Shown piece after piece: positions 12,577 through 25,875 of a stretch of 49,062 bases of DNA; positions within the stretch are counted from its first letter, which is position 1; each line of letters begins with the position of its first letter. The DNA is from Saccoglossus kowalevskii (taxonomy: Eukaryota > Hemichordata > Enteropneusta > Harrimaniidae): contig NW_003156734.1 in assembly GCF_000003605.2 (NCBI RefSeq), positions 828,383 through 877,444 on the forward strand, in the 5' to 3' direction. The notes under the pieces are model-generated. The model saw only the letters and a list, made by a program, of their open reading frames with translations, searched no databases and was not told the origin of the DNA. The position numbers and the translations under genes were made by a program.

Positions 12577-14462
12577 AGAATTCAATAAAACAAATTGTGA
12601 GTCATCAGATTGGTCCATTATATCCTTAACGCTACTGCGAAAAAAGTGTGAACATGATGTAAATATAGCTCACAGGGACATTATACACAAATCTGCCTGT
12701 GAAATCAAATTTTGAGATGTTTGCATGACCGTGTGCATTGCAAGCTGGTAATAGAAGAAAAACTGCGCAAAACAAACATGAGGAGGAAGAGTGGGTCATA
12801 CTGGCATAAATATTTTAAAACACTATTTGCAATGTGTAGGCAAGGCTAATATATGCATAAAGCGAGTTACTCAATCCTATCAAGAGATGCAATCACCGTG
12901 ACAACCATGATGGATGAGAGTTTGCAGGTGCCACTGCTCGTTGCTTATTATAGCAATTTACACAGATACCTCATCCAAATATCTCCTGGATGAATAATAA
13001 AGAAATTAGACTTCATTTCACCAATCATATCTTCCTTTTTATCTTATTTCCTTGTCCATTGTCATTTGAACGTCGATCAATCACTCTATGATTGATTAGA
13101 CAGGCCGGCAATAAGGGTTAATTTCATCATTCATCACGAAGTAGGAAAGTCCAAATTGACACTGCGCGCCATTGTTTGCACGAATACATCATCTACCATA
13201 AGAAGAAATAACAGGGAATATTGACGCAAGCAAAACAAACAGTTTTTACAAAAGTCTTTTTCGGAATCATTTAAATTTCTCCTGCTAGCAGCAAGTTTTT
13301 TTTCTATTGGAGCCATTGTTATATGGAGTGAAGCATGTTGGGAGAATCATGTCTACAGCCAATCAATTTTTGATAGGAATACTGAATGGTAGAGTACTCA
13401 TTCATCTCCACTAGATGCCTCTGGGTTGGATGGATATCCCAGGGATACCCCCTCCTACTATGTGCTTCTTTACTCATTCATCAGTCAGCCAATCTTCTAA
13501 GTAGACCTGTTTTACAACCAAGTTGTTACAACAAAAAACCCCTGCTGTTCGCCTTACTACAGAGTTTCCAAACACTTGATGACTAAGTAATTTCAATTTT
13601 CTATAAAAAGTCAAGTACCTAATTTGTTTTTTTTTACAACAAGATGAGACAATATCACAAAAATTAATTTCCACTTTCACAGGTGTATATTATAATGTTC
13701 CAAATTTTACAATCTTAGAAACAAGATGTCTGGTTACCATGAAGGTAATTTTTATTTTAACAGGACTGTGTGAAGTGAGTGGAACGTCAACACGAATTAA
13801 CAGCGGATATGACTCAGATTTATCGCAGTGATATCCAAACTAATTGGTATGAGGAATGTTTGTGGCTGCTCACAAATTGGACAAGTAAACTACAGGAACA
13901 TGCAATGAAGGGTCTAATCACCACATCTGTTCCTTTAATTTCAGCCTAACACTCTGTATCTGGACAAGATTATACACCCTGCCAAACATTTCAAAGTTTC
14001 ATTTGATCTCGGATATTGGAGAAAAGGTATCCTGTTGAGGCACCACTTCAAAGACATACCATCGAGACAGCCTAGCAAACATAATCCAACCCTATAATAC
14101 TGTTAGTTGCCACTTTCTCAACCATACAGAATAGTTATAAGTGTCGGCAAATTGTCATTCGATCTTTGTTTTGTCTTGCTGAGCATCTTAACTTTGGAGC
14201 CATTCTTGAGTATTCCTACTATTGGTAAATAAACTGCTTTTAAGTGTCAAAGTGCCGACACATTGCTATGATTCAATGGCTTAGATCACATGACTAATTG
14301 TCGTCTATGATATTATACAATAAAGTCCCTGGTTCATAATGGTCCAAACTGTAAACATCTTGGTGAAAGTTTTCTCAATCACTGATTTTAAATACTGCTC
14401 ACCAGGTAACACCTGATCATATCGTCCCAATCCCTAGCTGTTCTTAAGCAGGCTGCGATGAT

Positions 14463-14637
14463 CTTTGATCGACAAATGCCTGCCTTCTGCAGCCTATAAT
14501 TCCATGCCCCGGCTAAAGATCAAAGTGGACAACTACTTATCCCAGACTGCATAATATACAAGGCTTATATAAACAGTAAACAGAAAGCAGACAAACAGAC
14601 CTTTGCCACAAAAGCACTTGAAGTTGGACGATCAAAG
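14463..14637. promoter_or_regulatory. Cluster of three TCF/LEF-like motifs
   Basis: CTTTGATC at 14,463-14,470 and GATCAAAG at 14,518-14,525 and 14,630-14,637 match the TCF/LEF core. They sit in a locally GC-richer part of the PDZRN intron. Two more copies follow at about 15,769 and 17,021. This is motif evidence only; function is inferred. Confidence 0.3.
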
Positions 14638-17297
14638 AAAAGTGCCGAGAAAAGCCGCAATGGGAAAACAAAAGTAAATTTGCGTATTAGATAAAACTAA
14701 TCCACACTGTGAACAGTGGATAATAGAATAATCCTTACACTATCAGACCATGTACTCAATCCACCCGACAAGGTGACTAGCTAAATTATGGTATAATAGT
14801 TTCCAATGATCATTGTGCATATTGCCGTACTATTGTGCCAGTTGCCTTCAAAGAGAGACCGACCATCCACAAACTACAACACTATATTATATAAACAACA
14901 CCAACATGTTGAATATGGGATAACGTTGGCACACAGTCTGCGCACACCTCTACGTTATTTCCCCTGTTGAGATTTACCTTCCACTTTGCAGACTTTACTA
15001 AGTAACGTAAGTGTTGCTTACATGGCCTTGATTGAATGGGTAATACCCAGCTCTATACACAGTTCCCCTTCGCAGAGTCTTCAGTCGGCATCCTCTTTTA
15101 TAGCTCCTAATTAAACAACTAAGTTACCTGCGACGTCCTCACTGGTCAGCAGCTAGCCAAGCATAATCGCAACCATGGAAGGGCAATTTTCCCAATATCT
15201 TCTGTGTCAATTAAATTTTATAGTTTCCTTGTATGTTTCTGGCACACAACGCTGTTTTTTTCTCAAAGATTATTTAAGTCATCGCGATCCACTACCACTA
15301 ACTCCAATGAAGAAGGATCTGAAAGGCCCCCTACCCCCTTACCAAATAGAGACTAACTGGAGGAATCATTTACAGCAACCTAGGGCTAGAAACGGTGATT
15401 GTAATGAGTGTTTGTTTTTCTGTAGTCAATCGACTGTATAATTCTTTTGTACATAGTCTTTAAAGCCCATTAGAAGGTTGGGAAATGAACAAATTATAAT
15501 GCATAGTACAAGGCTTCAACAACTAGAGAAACTTATTTGAGATGAACACTAGTACTTTAAAAATATTGTAATAACATTGACATAGTAAGTCATGTAAATT
15601 AGTTACCAAAACATTTTCTGAATAAACATAGTGAAATTTTTTTTTTTTTAATTACGGATTTTAAACCCAAAATAGTAGCCTCAATGTTTGCCTTATTAGT
15701 AGTACACCTAGAGGTACCGTATTTGGTTCATTAGAAACGCATCTCAATTAATGAGTAAAAAGGCCTACTTTGATCAGAAACATGCTAACCTAAGTGTCGC
15801 GCTCTGACATGACATTTACATAAAGGGAAAGACATCAATCCCAGGGATTGAACCATGGCATTTACTACCTAGTAAATGTGGAATTATATTATTACATCAT
15901 GCACGCAAGCATACATGCTTTAAACCACTTAATTTTCGCTCCTAGGAATTCTTTCGATTTGATGGTATTCATGAAGTCAAAATTTTGCTGAAATTTAATG
16001 TCAAAGGCTCCGAACGCTACAACACTACAAAATTTGTTGATTTTCACTGACTTATAAAATTCCACCCAAAAATTTCTTTTTTCATAAAATTAAAACAGTT
16101 TACACTAACTCTAGATAGTATTGGCAAAGAAAACCTGGAGATAAATCAGCCAAAGAATAGTAATATACGACAGATTGATAGTAATTTACATATACAATAT
16201 AAAAATTATCCCAGGGAGGACAAGCAGTTTGTAATTGTAGTAAATAACATAAAACCACACAAACACTGTAGGGATTTCAATGGGTCCACATCTCACCAAT
16301 CAATTTTCATAAAATATTAAAAATGCCTTTGGACATTTTCACCTCTGGGAAGTGACTTCAACGATGCATAACAATCAAGAAAACTGGCAGCTGTCTATAC
16401 TAGAAATACATCTTTGCGGCAAAAAAAATTATAATTAGGAATAAATTCTGCAGAAATCAAGCACTATGATGATGAAATATCCTTGATTGAGAGAAGAAAC
16501 AATTGTTTTTTGGGAGGGGGGGACTTAATGATGTGAAGCAACAATGATGACATCATTGATCAACCTTCTGCCTTCCTTTCTTCATCACAACAGTCTAGTT
16601 GCTAAGCAACCATGATGATAAAAGGTCAGATGGCACCACATAACTATGAAGCAGGAAGGCTGGCATCAGTGTTGTATATTAATATCAAAAGTGTGCTTGT
16701 ACGTGTCTAGTTTTACATATAAAGCAAATTAACGTCAAAAGAAAATTGTACATGTATCGTATTTTAAATCATCTCGCCAGACATGCCTTTATTGTGTAAA
16801 TGGGCTGTACTGAAAATGGGAAGTGATTGCTATCTTCGGCATTGCGTGCCCCGCAATTGGCAGAGACAGATGACATCACCTACTTTCATGACATAACACA
16901 AATGGAATGAAACACAATACTAGAAAGCACTTCCCCTTCATTCTGTGCAAATCAATCTCGGATCAGATCTGTCACCCAGGCACCCTGAATATCCAACTTG
17001 TCGTTTTTATTAATGTTCGTCTTTGATCACAGCTAATAGGGTTGTCAAACAGTGGTGCCACAGAAAGGGTTCCTTGTGTACAAATTAAACTCATCTGAGA
17101 GGGGAGGGGAGGGGGAGTTACTCCAAGAAAAGCACAAATTCAGCACACTGAATAATTCAAAACAGGATTCTATTTCACAATGTTATGAATTAATATTTTA
17201 ATTATAAAAAATTGCCAAAGTGAGAGTGTTTATTTTTTTAAGGAGTACATACTGCATAGGAATGAATGACATACATAAATCCACCTCTTTTCCCATA

Positions 17298-17508
17298 TAC
17301 TGTAAAATGGTTAATTATTCACTGGGTTTTAATTTTGCTTATTTCGCTGACTGGAAAATGTGCTAAATTAAAACCTAGTGAATATGTAAAATTTAGCATA
17401 GAACATATTATCTAAATGATAAAAGCGTGAATTTAAAACCCACAGAAAATGCCTGAAATGGTAAAACAGCAAAATTTAAACCCAGTGAAAATTAGTCATT
17501 TTACAGTA
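17298..17508. mobile_element. Foldback MITE, family 2
   Basis: A 211-bp element with inverted ends TACTGTAAAATGG and TCATTTTACAGTA, and inner repeats ATTATTCACTGGGTTTTAAT and AAACCCAGTGAAAATTAG. A further internal copy of the pair (AAACCTAGTGAATATGTAAA) suggests two nested palindromes. It is related to 2,549-2,741. Confidence 0.7.
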
Positions 17509-20500
17509 CCTACTGGGGCGGAACTATTCACGCAGTCACTGTCATCAAGCCACTCATAGGGAATGCAAACTGCCAATTACAATTTCAAAGTACATGTACC
17601 ACCCTTTTTTTTTGGTCTATGAATTTGATTATTTTTTTGAAATTTGATAATGGGCGCTGTAGATTACTCTGACAAATATGTAATCACCAAACATATTAAT
17701 AAAATTTACATTGGGTATGTGTGTATATTACGATTCAATTTGCTCTGACCACCTGAACTTTTTTTGTTTGATATGACAGTAAACTCTCTTGATTAATTTG
17801 AAAATAGAATTATTATACAGAAACAAATGTAATTTTTTTTATCAGTTTGAGACCAATTATAGTTGAAATGAATAATGCCATTTGATTACATTAGTTGATA
17901 ATGTGGATATAATTTAAATCAATTTTCAAATTTATTGACACAGAATGACCGACTGTAGTGCCTGAAATTGCTGAAAACATAACCAAGATTGAATTAGAGA
18001 ATATTCTTGGCATTTCTAAGTATTCATTTGATGTAGAATATCATTGAAAACAAGGATGACACTAATAACGCACAACTTAAATTTCCACATAAAATTTTAT
18101 TCCGTTCTGATATTATTTAACTTTAACAATTAATCAGTAATTACACAGTATCACAAACATTGTTGGTTTTCTGAATGAAATAAATCCCTTGGATCTCATT
18201 CTGACTGTCAGTCTGTGCGTAAAACAAACAATTAGAACTTTATATAAGAGTCAATGTCCATAAATCGTGGCAAGCCTTTAAAAGATACACAAAGATGCAG
18301 TTGAACATTTTAGTGAAATATTTGGCATAGTTTGGGAGACAGAATAACCTGGTAGAGAGGTATGTGAAGTAGGGACTCTAGGCTGCTGTCACTGGCGTTA
18401 TCTTCAGCACCGAGTGTTGATTGGTACGCCTACATACCTAACCACTCGTCAATCATTAATCATAGACCGGGGCACTAATCTGTTAACTCCCAGTGTTATT
18501 TTGTCTAGTTGATGGGAGTGGATTTGGTCATGGTACCACACACTGATACACGTGGCACACACTCACGAACTCTTTCTGCAGTTTACAAACTCAAGCACTT
18601 CTTTTGTTAATCTATTTTTACGTTGTACTGGTTAGGCACACTTACCCAATGCCACACACACTGACAGCCAGCCACAAACCTCTCATCCCCTCCAGCAGGA
18701 GTCACTCTGTCTAAAAACACACAAAGCAGTTTTCACCTATAGCCGTAAACATTCAAGATATTTATTGTGCTTTAGGATAGATACCCCGTTTGTCGAAATC
18801 TTGATACGCGGGACCCTCCGCGGTTAATCCTGCCTGCAGGGCAGGGTTATAGAAACTGGACAAGTGGCCCTGATTTATAGCTTTCATCTCTTACACTGTT
18901 ATGGCACCTATAAAAGATAAGTGACTGACCTCTGACCTTTTTTCATCCAATTCAGCCCAGCATTATTACCAACTCACGTTTTCGTATTAGAAGTCTCGTT
19001 TCGACACAATAACCACCGAGTAACGAGTAAATACTTTAAACTAAGCTAGAAAGAGCAAAAACAGCCGAGGGAACGATTAAGAGGACCCCACTATGAGTTG
19101 CTAGGTGTGGGTGATCAGATAGCAATAAATCTTTTTTTTTCTTTAATACGCAAGACGTGATCACAGGTAGAGATGAAGGTTAACTACAGGTCATCTCAAG
19201 GTGTTCTTTGTTGACATGGACGATTTTACAGGATGGCTATATTTACATCCGTCTCAAAACAAAGACAGGTCATTACTGACATGAAGATACGCCAAAACAC
19301 ATGACTGTATCAAAAATGTGAGTCACCACTGCTTTCGCATGGCTTTACACCATCTTTCTTCCTCAAAATAGTTTGAAAATTCAAATTTTCTGGATTAACT
19401 TGTTAAATAAACTTTATTTTACTAAATCAAAACAGAAAATCCATATGGTAACCATACCACTTGAGTTGTTCAGAGAACTGAATACAAGGAATTACCCTCA
19501 ATTATGACCTAACCAATCAGGTAACAGCTTAAATATTTACTTGGTATGAACCAATCACAATTTGTCTACTGTAAATTGCAACACACATCAAATATAAAAT
19601 CCATTTGAAGAAAAAAAAAACTCATTTCACATAATTATCTTTTTTTTTCAAATATTCATCGGTTGGATGGATGAATGGTTTTTTGACAATGAGAGTAAGA
19701 CAGACTTGTCTGAAATATCAATTTATTCTTTACTTTGGAAAATAAATGAAAAAAATGCACAAGGGAGTACTTAACTGCCGATGTAATGATATAGACCAAT
19801 ATGGTGGACAAATGAATTGGTATAAAAAACGTCAGTTCAAGTAGAAATGATATTTATCAATACAGATCAAATACATAGTTTACACTAAATTTCAAAATGC
19901 CTGTATGTCTACATTGACTTTTGTGAACATTTCACAAAATAAATTTCTCCAAAAAAAAACCAACTATAGATGACCTCATTTGCAGTTGATGAAAACGATG
20001 TTATTATCATCATAGATCACAGTACTGAAATCCAGACCATAAAAAAAAAAATTGCAATTGGCGATATCACTGGGGCTAAACTTAATGGCCATACAATCCA
20101 GTGAATAGTAAACGCAATATATCTCTTAGCAAGGACTTTAAATGGGAAGGGTTTAATTCGTTATCTCTTTTCGATGGTTACAAATGTATAACAAAGGTCT
20201 ATTACCTCTTATCCAGAGTGTAACCAATGTCGGGGCTTTCAATGCCCGCCTTGGTAATGACACTTCAGCGCATACCGCAAAGCATTCACTAAAAAGTAAG
20301 AAAGTCTTTTGAAGTGTTTGTTAACCTCAGTGAATTTTGGGCAAAACAGGAAGCGGAATAACTACATCACTCAGTACAGTATTGCCTTACACCGTACATC
20401 ACTCAGTTTGCTCCAAAATGCACTTCCCTAATGCCATTAAGTGCACGCAATTAAAGCCAGAATTGTCATACAAGAATATTTCAAATTAATATTTCAGTGC

Positions 20501-21654
20501 AATTCTAATGATTTTTTTACGGCTCACTGGAAAATTTGCAATTATGCTACTTTTTTTTTAATGATCATTAGATGAAAAGAATATTTGTTTCCATGATACC
20601 CAAATCAAAAAATTGCCTTATCTTTTTTTTTTTTTTTATAGATTCCTGTGTTAACGCTGCATCGTAAAACGCAGTAGCACTGATAAGGTTTAAAATTTCA
20701 ATGACTTTATTGAAAGTGTACAAGATAAAATTGGGAAATTTACAGCAGACGCAGTATCGGTAATAAATAGGTATGAATATTTAGCAATCAGCATCAACGA
20801 TATGTACGACAGAGACCGAATAAAGTAATCCACGTCCACCAACATAATATACATGTAAAATAATCCATAATATATAAGTTGTATGCTCTTGTCATTTTTA
20901 GAGCCAAGCTTTACTCCTGATATGTGCCCATTATCTGTCTGTATTAACAATATTAATAACCTGTATCAGTCTGTTTATTGGTTGGCTGCAGTGCTATTAA
21001 GCATGACCGTGTGCGCAAACAATACCGATTCAACACTAATCCGAATTATAGAAAGCGAAAAACTTTCCGAAATGAAAGGAAACACAGCAGACAGGTGCAG
21101 ATTTACGAAGGAAATCCCTGAATTAAACTAATGAAAAAAAGGGTACTTGATTTTGACAATATAAGACAGGGTTTAAAGGATTAAGATTGCTTTACCCTCC
21201 AATTCTATTATAATTGGCCATACAAATAAAAATAATGAAACACTATTTTGATAATAGCTACCTGGATGCTTTGTTCTCAGAAACACATTTATTTGTTCAT
21301 GCTTTTTTTTTAAATAGAATCCCAACCTTGACACTGAGCGTAAGAGGTTGAATATTTGTAATTAACTTAAGGGACAGGCCATTAATTTAAATGGGGTACT
21401 TTTTTTTAGTTCTCAGACCATTGTACTAATAGGAATTTTTAAGTTGCCTCCTACCAATTTTAATCTGATTCCCCAATCCCTACCCCATCAACTCACCACC
21501 ACACCCACAAATAATTATTGGTTCAACCCTGATTACTCTCATCGTCATAGATTTAAATTGTGTATGTAAACAAGGATATAATTTTGATTTTTAAGAGAAA
21601 GATTAGAAATATATATAATGTGTTGTTATGATTCTATCTATATTACTGGTGTAG

Positions 21655-21842
21655 TGAAAAAGGAAACAAAGGATCTTGCACATCCGGACCAATCATCTCC
21701 ATCACATCATCCGGCAAACCCAAGCAAAATAACAATAGAAATCAGAGACAATCCATTGTCTTTCCATCTGTTACAGCTGCACAAGGAGCAACTCGTCAAT
21801 GGAGAAATGTCTGCCATTTCCGAATGCTGCGATGGCCTCTAG
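21655..21842 (+). CDS. Possible terminal coding exon of an unrecognised plus-strand gene
   Basis: After a CTATCTATATTACTGGTGTAG acceptor-like sequence the plus strand is open to TAG at 21,840. It encodes polar, protein-like residues: KKETKDLAHPDQSSPSHHP, then PSKITIEIRDNPLSFHLLQL and HKEQLVNGEMSAISECCDGL. Codon use is balanced and unlike the surrounding AT-rich intron. No family is recognised. It lies inside the presumed PDZRN intron on the opposite strand, so it would be a nested gene, a transposon remnant or chance. Confidence 0.25.
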
Positions 21843-22760
21843 CACTCCAAAAGAGACAAGTACACCACTGTTAAGTGAGCTAACCACCTATGTCTAACAA
21901 TACACAGCTTTTTACTTGATTACAACTACAGAGCTTTTTTTTTGATATCAACTACTCGAAACTCCAGTGAAAGGACCGGGCTACGTAAGTGCCATTTTGT
22001 GTGTATCAAATATAAAGGAATTGCTACAAATAATGGCACCCTGCTTGCGGACTTCCACTACAACCAACAGCCATTGTAATTTTATATACCAGTTTCCCCT
22101 GGAGGCTTCAACATTATAAAAGCAGGGATAAATGACTTCTAAAATAAGTCCTCGTTACTGTGAGCCACACACCAAGAATATTGCGTAGTCTAGCAGCAAC
22201 AGAAATACATAATACACACCGAGATGCCGAATATTTAAGCTTTATAATTTCTATAGGAAAAAAGAAAAAAAGTGCTCACGAAAAAAATTATCTCTCAATA
22301 TTGAAATTCAACATTGGTGTCATATTGTACAGGTCATCGCTAATAAATACTCTTATATTTGTTGTATCTAATGCAGTTAACGGGATTATGGAATTGCAAT
22401 CAGTATGTTACTTTTATTACTATTCCACATGTCAACAAAAATAAACACACGAAAATACAGACTGAAAAATTACATCCTCATATCACACAAAAATTACCAG
22501 CATTTTAGCGAATCAAATAAAACATAGACACAAATTTGAGAGTAACACTAACATCATTTTCATCTCATCCAACTAACTACTTTATTTTAATGTAACTATG
22601 GTGCTATTCTTTTGTCAGACAAACCTTTCTCATTTTTAAATTTAATAGAGGCCGAGACCCACAGTCTTTATGCTGAATGCACTACTTTACAACCATTTCA
22701 ATTACTGCGTTGTAATTCCCCAAGTGGGCCGAGTTTTGGGAAAAAAACAGTGGGGCTACC

Positions 22761-22783
22761 TGTCTGTGTGTGTGTGTATGTGT
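22761..22783. repeat. (TG)n microsatellite
   Basis: An interrupted TGTGTGTGTGTG run. It falls inside a 125-codon plus-strand open frame whose translation is otherwise hydrophobic low-complexity sequence, which I reject as a gene. Confidence 0.8.
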
Positions 22784-23158
22784 ATTTGTTTGGTGCCTGG
22801 GGCTACCTTGTACATGCATACGCTTCGTTTACAATATATTCTTTTCAGAATTGTCAAATTCAGTTTTTGTTCAGTTTTTCAGTTGTTGTTTTTTTTCTCT
22901 GTCTGAAATTGAATATGTACATTCCAATGTACATTCCAATCTGTGTTGTAAATGAACAACTAGGTCATGTGACATGCAAAGTTTTCTAGAAATCAAGAGA
23001 GAGAGAACGATGCGGCTAATTTCCATACTGATTCAATTTGCTAAACACATGTGATGTCCTTGCGCCTTGAAAACTGAACTTCCCCCCTGTGTGCGTAACT
23101 GTGAACCAGATATCCTTATTTTACACAAACATGCTTTATTTTTTTCTGTCAATTACAG

Positions 23159-23249
23159 CAGTGTCAGTGTGGTTGAGAGGCTTTCCCAGGAAGCTCAGTT
23201 TCTCCATTCACCTACAGCTGGTGTGTCACCTTTGCCCACAATAACAAAG
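23159..23249 (+). other. Exon-like segment, plus strand
   Basis: A 91-nt segment is flanked by a strong acceptor (TTTTTTTCTGTCAATTACAG) and a good donor (ACAAAG|GTCAGTG). In one frame it reads SVSVVERLSQEAQFLHSPTA then GVSPLPTITK without a stop. It is on the strand opposite to PDZRN. No family is recognised; it could be an exon of a nested gene or of a long non-coding RNA, or a cryptic exon. Confidence 0.25.
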
Positions 23250-25875
23250 GTCAGTGAAGACCGTCTCTGGCGATGAGTCGACTCTTTGCGGTCCCTGTCG
23301 TTAGGTCAACTCCTTGAATTGTACATCATTACAAAAAAAAGACAAGCACAATGTCATTCATTGTCGTGACATTGGTGACAACTTTGAAACTATAAATTCC
23401 TCCACTTTGTATGTATGAAATAAACACAATAGGAAGCGAAATGAACAAAACCTGCAATTATAACAACAGACTGTGCAGTTCTGAATGTACCTGAGAAAAC
23501 CCGATCATTTTAGTGGATCACCGATACACCTGTCTAGACACAACAAGATTCTGTCGCTTCTTTTTTTCTCAGTGCGGTCACTGCACACAAATGTTCCAAA
23601 GAAGAAAACAATAACTAAGGTCGAACAATAATGTATGTGTGAATGAAAGGTCGGATTTACTACATGTGGTGTTTGGTGAAACGGCAATGATCAGCCAGTG
23701 ATCAGCGGGTAGATCAAAGAGTTTGCTTCGTGTCAGTCAGTCCCTCCTAGGGTAAAACAACAGACTAGTACTGATACAGTCCCAGCGGGGAGTACCACCT
23801 AAATCATTATCATCCCCAAATAATGAAGAAAGCTGGTCCGAACACAGCGACCGGCTTCAACAAAAACACCTTGAAACTACAAATGTTACCGCAAAGTAGC
23901 CGACACTCTAAAAAGCAGGAAAAAAAGAACAAATCCTGGATTTTGAACTTCTGCCAAACTTTCAATTTAATGTCTGGTTTCACATCAAGGCACCCTTAAT
24001 GATGGGGGATAGATCTAAGATACTAATTATTTCAACATTAAATCAGCTGTTTACCAGTACGAACCAATGAATACAAACTAATGAACTGTCTCGTTACTAA
24101 GCCTCCATTATTCATTATCCAACTTGACGTCTTACGTCCAAGGCGGTATAACTATGCGGTAAAATCCAAAACACCTCTCCCCCTCTCTTCCTCCACGCCA
24201 CTCCAACAAGGTTATTATAAACATATGGGTATAACGGTAGTCATGGGAGCAATACAATGTAATGTACACCTGAAAATGTTGGATTAAGATTTCAAAATCT
24301 GAGGGAGACCCAACTTGCAATTTTATCTCACTGTTTACGATTTCGCAGGAATTCTTCAACTTTTAATAATATCGCTTATTGCAACATTACCTTTCTGTTT
24401 ACAACTTTGCTTCCCAACTACTTATTGCTCTACCATCAAAATATTTCACACCTGAGCTTTGATGAGTACAAACCAGTGGGTCAGTGCACTCGATAAAAAT
24501 AGCTAAAGCATGCTCACCGCAAAATACACACATAGGATTTCAATCAGGTGTGTGGGACTCCCTTAGTTGTTAAAGGGCTTGACTGCAATATTTTCAAGGC
24601 ATGGCAATTAGGGCAAATGACTGAGTTAACATGAGATGTAGATCCCTGCCATTCACGTCACTTTGTTCCAGTGTGTAGTATTGTTCGTAACATGCATTTG
24701 GAACTTTTCAAGCATTCTTATATGGGCCCAGCTTGATAGCCGAGAGTTCTCAGCGGTGCATAGCAGTGACCGGGATTGGTGGATAGGGTTTCAATGCAAC
24801 CCGAACCTTACAGAAGTGTTTCCAGTGCCGGTATAACAGAAACACATATATTCTATTACAGACCGATAAAGTTAGCATACTTATCAACAATTTGTCCAAA
24901 AACAAACTTAATAGGAAAACGGTCTGGAACAAGTAACAACTGAGCAAAATCGGTGAAGCGGAAAAATTGAAAATATATCTAACTGTGAAAACAACAAGCA
25001 AACTGTACACAACTACTGATCAAGTAAATAAGTTTTCTTATCCCATACTTCCGGTGTTTAGCTTCAGAAATTTTTATCTAATTGTGTTTTGACGACTGAA
25101 GTTGTTATGAGCGTATTGCAGTGTGTAAACAGAGGTGCACATTGTTAAGAATGGGCCATGCTTCTATTTGACTTGTTACGCCTCATGAAAAGATCCTGAA
25201 TATCTACAACAGGGAATTTGAAAGCTGAGATAGGGAGTTTACTGTTCTAAGCTGACCTTTGCCCCTGACCCAACTCACTCCAAGAATTAGTGGTTGTTTG
25301 TTCAGGGCTATCACAAAGGTGTTAGGATAAATATGGTGATGTCATGACTTACAAAGCCAAAATGTAGCAATTCTTATTAAAAAAAAAAAGAAATCACAAG
25401 TTGGCGTTAATGAGTGAAAATGACTGTTGGTCATACACATTATTCCGGGTGTTATATGTTAGTGTTTTGTTTAAATGCTAATTGACTAAACAACAGTGAT
25501 ATACAATGACTTTGTGGAATTATGCCAGAAATTAATTGAACTCTAATAAAACAAACATAACTGTTGGGAAAGTTCAGCAAGGTTGCTCCTGCCTCCCAAC
25601 TTGTACAAATAAATTGGACATGCTGGGCAGGAGCTGCTTCATCATCATCATCATCCCAGCAAAGAAAGATACAGACAATTCCCCATGGAGTGAAAATGGA
25701 AGAATTTTTAATTTCCATTTGAAACTACTGAATAATAATTATGTGCATTATGAAATCAACGTATTCAGTTGGTGCAATTGAATACAAATAATATAAATAC
25801 TTAAAAGCAATGAAGTCTTGGTGAGTCACCAACGGTTGGCCCTTGGAGATCACAGAGAAACAAACTCAAATGTAC

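Larger units (their letters stand above)
1..25875 (-). other. PDZRN3: Presumed long intron region of PDZRN (intron 3 onward)
   Basis: No further PDZRN exon could be recognised left of exon 3 on the minus strand. I looked for the end of PDZ1, for a PDZ2 GDRIIQING-type motif and for C-terminal conserved segments. The stretch is AT-rich, with few CpGs outside repeats, and is full of stop codons. It holds tandem arrays at the left end (1-86, 745-1,010, 1,949-2,290, 4,247-4,745), foldback MITEs (2.5, 3.1, 5.4, 9.6, 9.9, 17.3 kb), motif clusters near 12-17 kb and exon-like plus-strand segments at 21.7 and 23.2 kb. The sub-stretches 5.6-9.5, 10.1-14.4, 17.5-20.8 and 23.3-25.8 kb otherwise show only simple AT-rich sequence. 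Small unrecognised exons may be present. Confidence 0.5.

Noticed and set aside
15175-15441. 88-codon plus-strand open frame with a good ATG context
   Set aside because: The first half is AT-rich and hydrophobic, with no domain and no downstream splice support.
15820-15880. B-box-like GGTTCAATCCC on the minus strand
   Set aside because: The T stem is bulged and no A box or cloverleaf is present upstream.
18350-18429. Minus-strand segment with a TLGAEDNASDSSLES translation, faintly like a PDZRN C-terminal motif
   Set aside because: The proposed acceptor has no pyrimidine tract, the donor is poor and the likeness covers only a few residues.
22612-22989. 125-codon plus-strand open frame
   Set aside because: It crosses a (TG)n microsatellite and a T-rich tract, giving a low-complexity hydrophobic translation.
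25452-25781. Overlapping open frames with an Asp or Ile run
   Set aside because: The runs come from a (CAT)n microsatellite at about 25,640; no domain on either strand.
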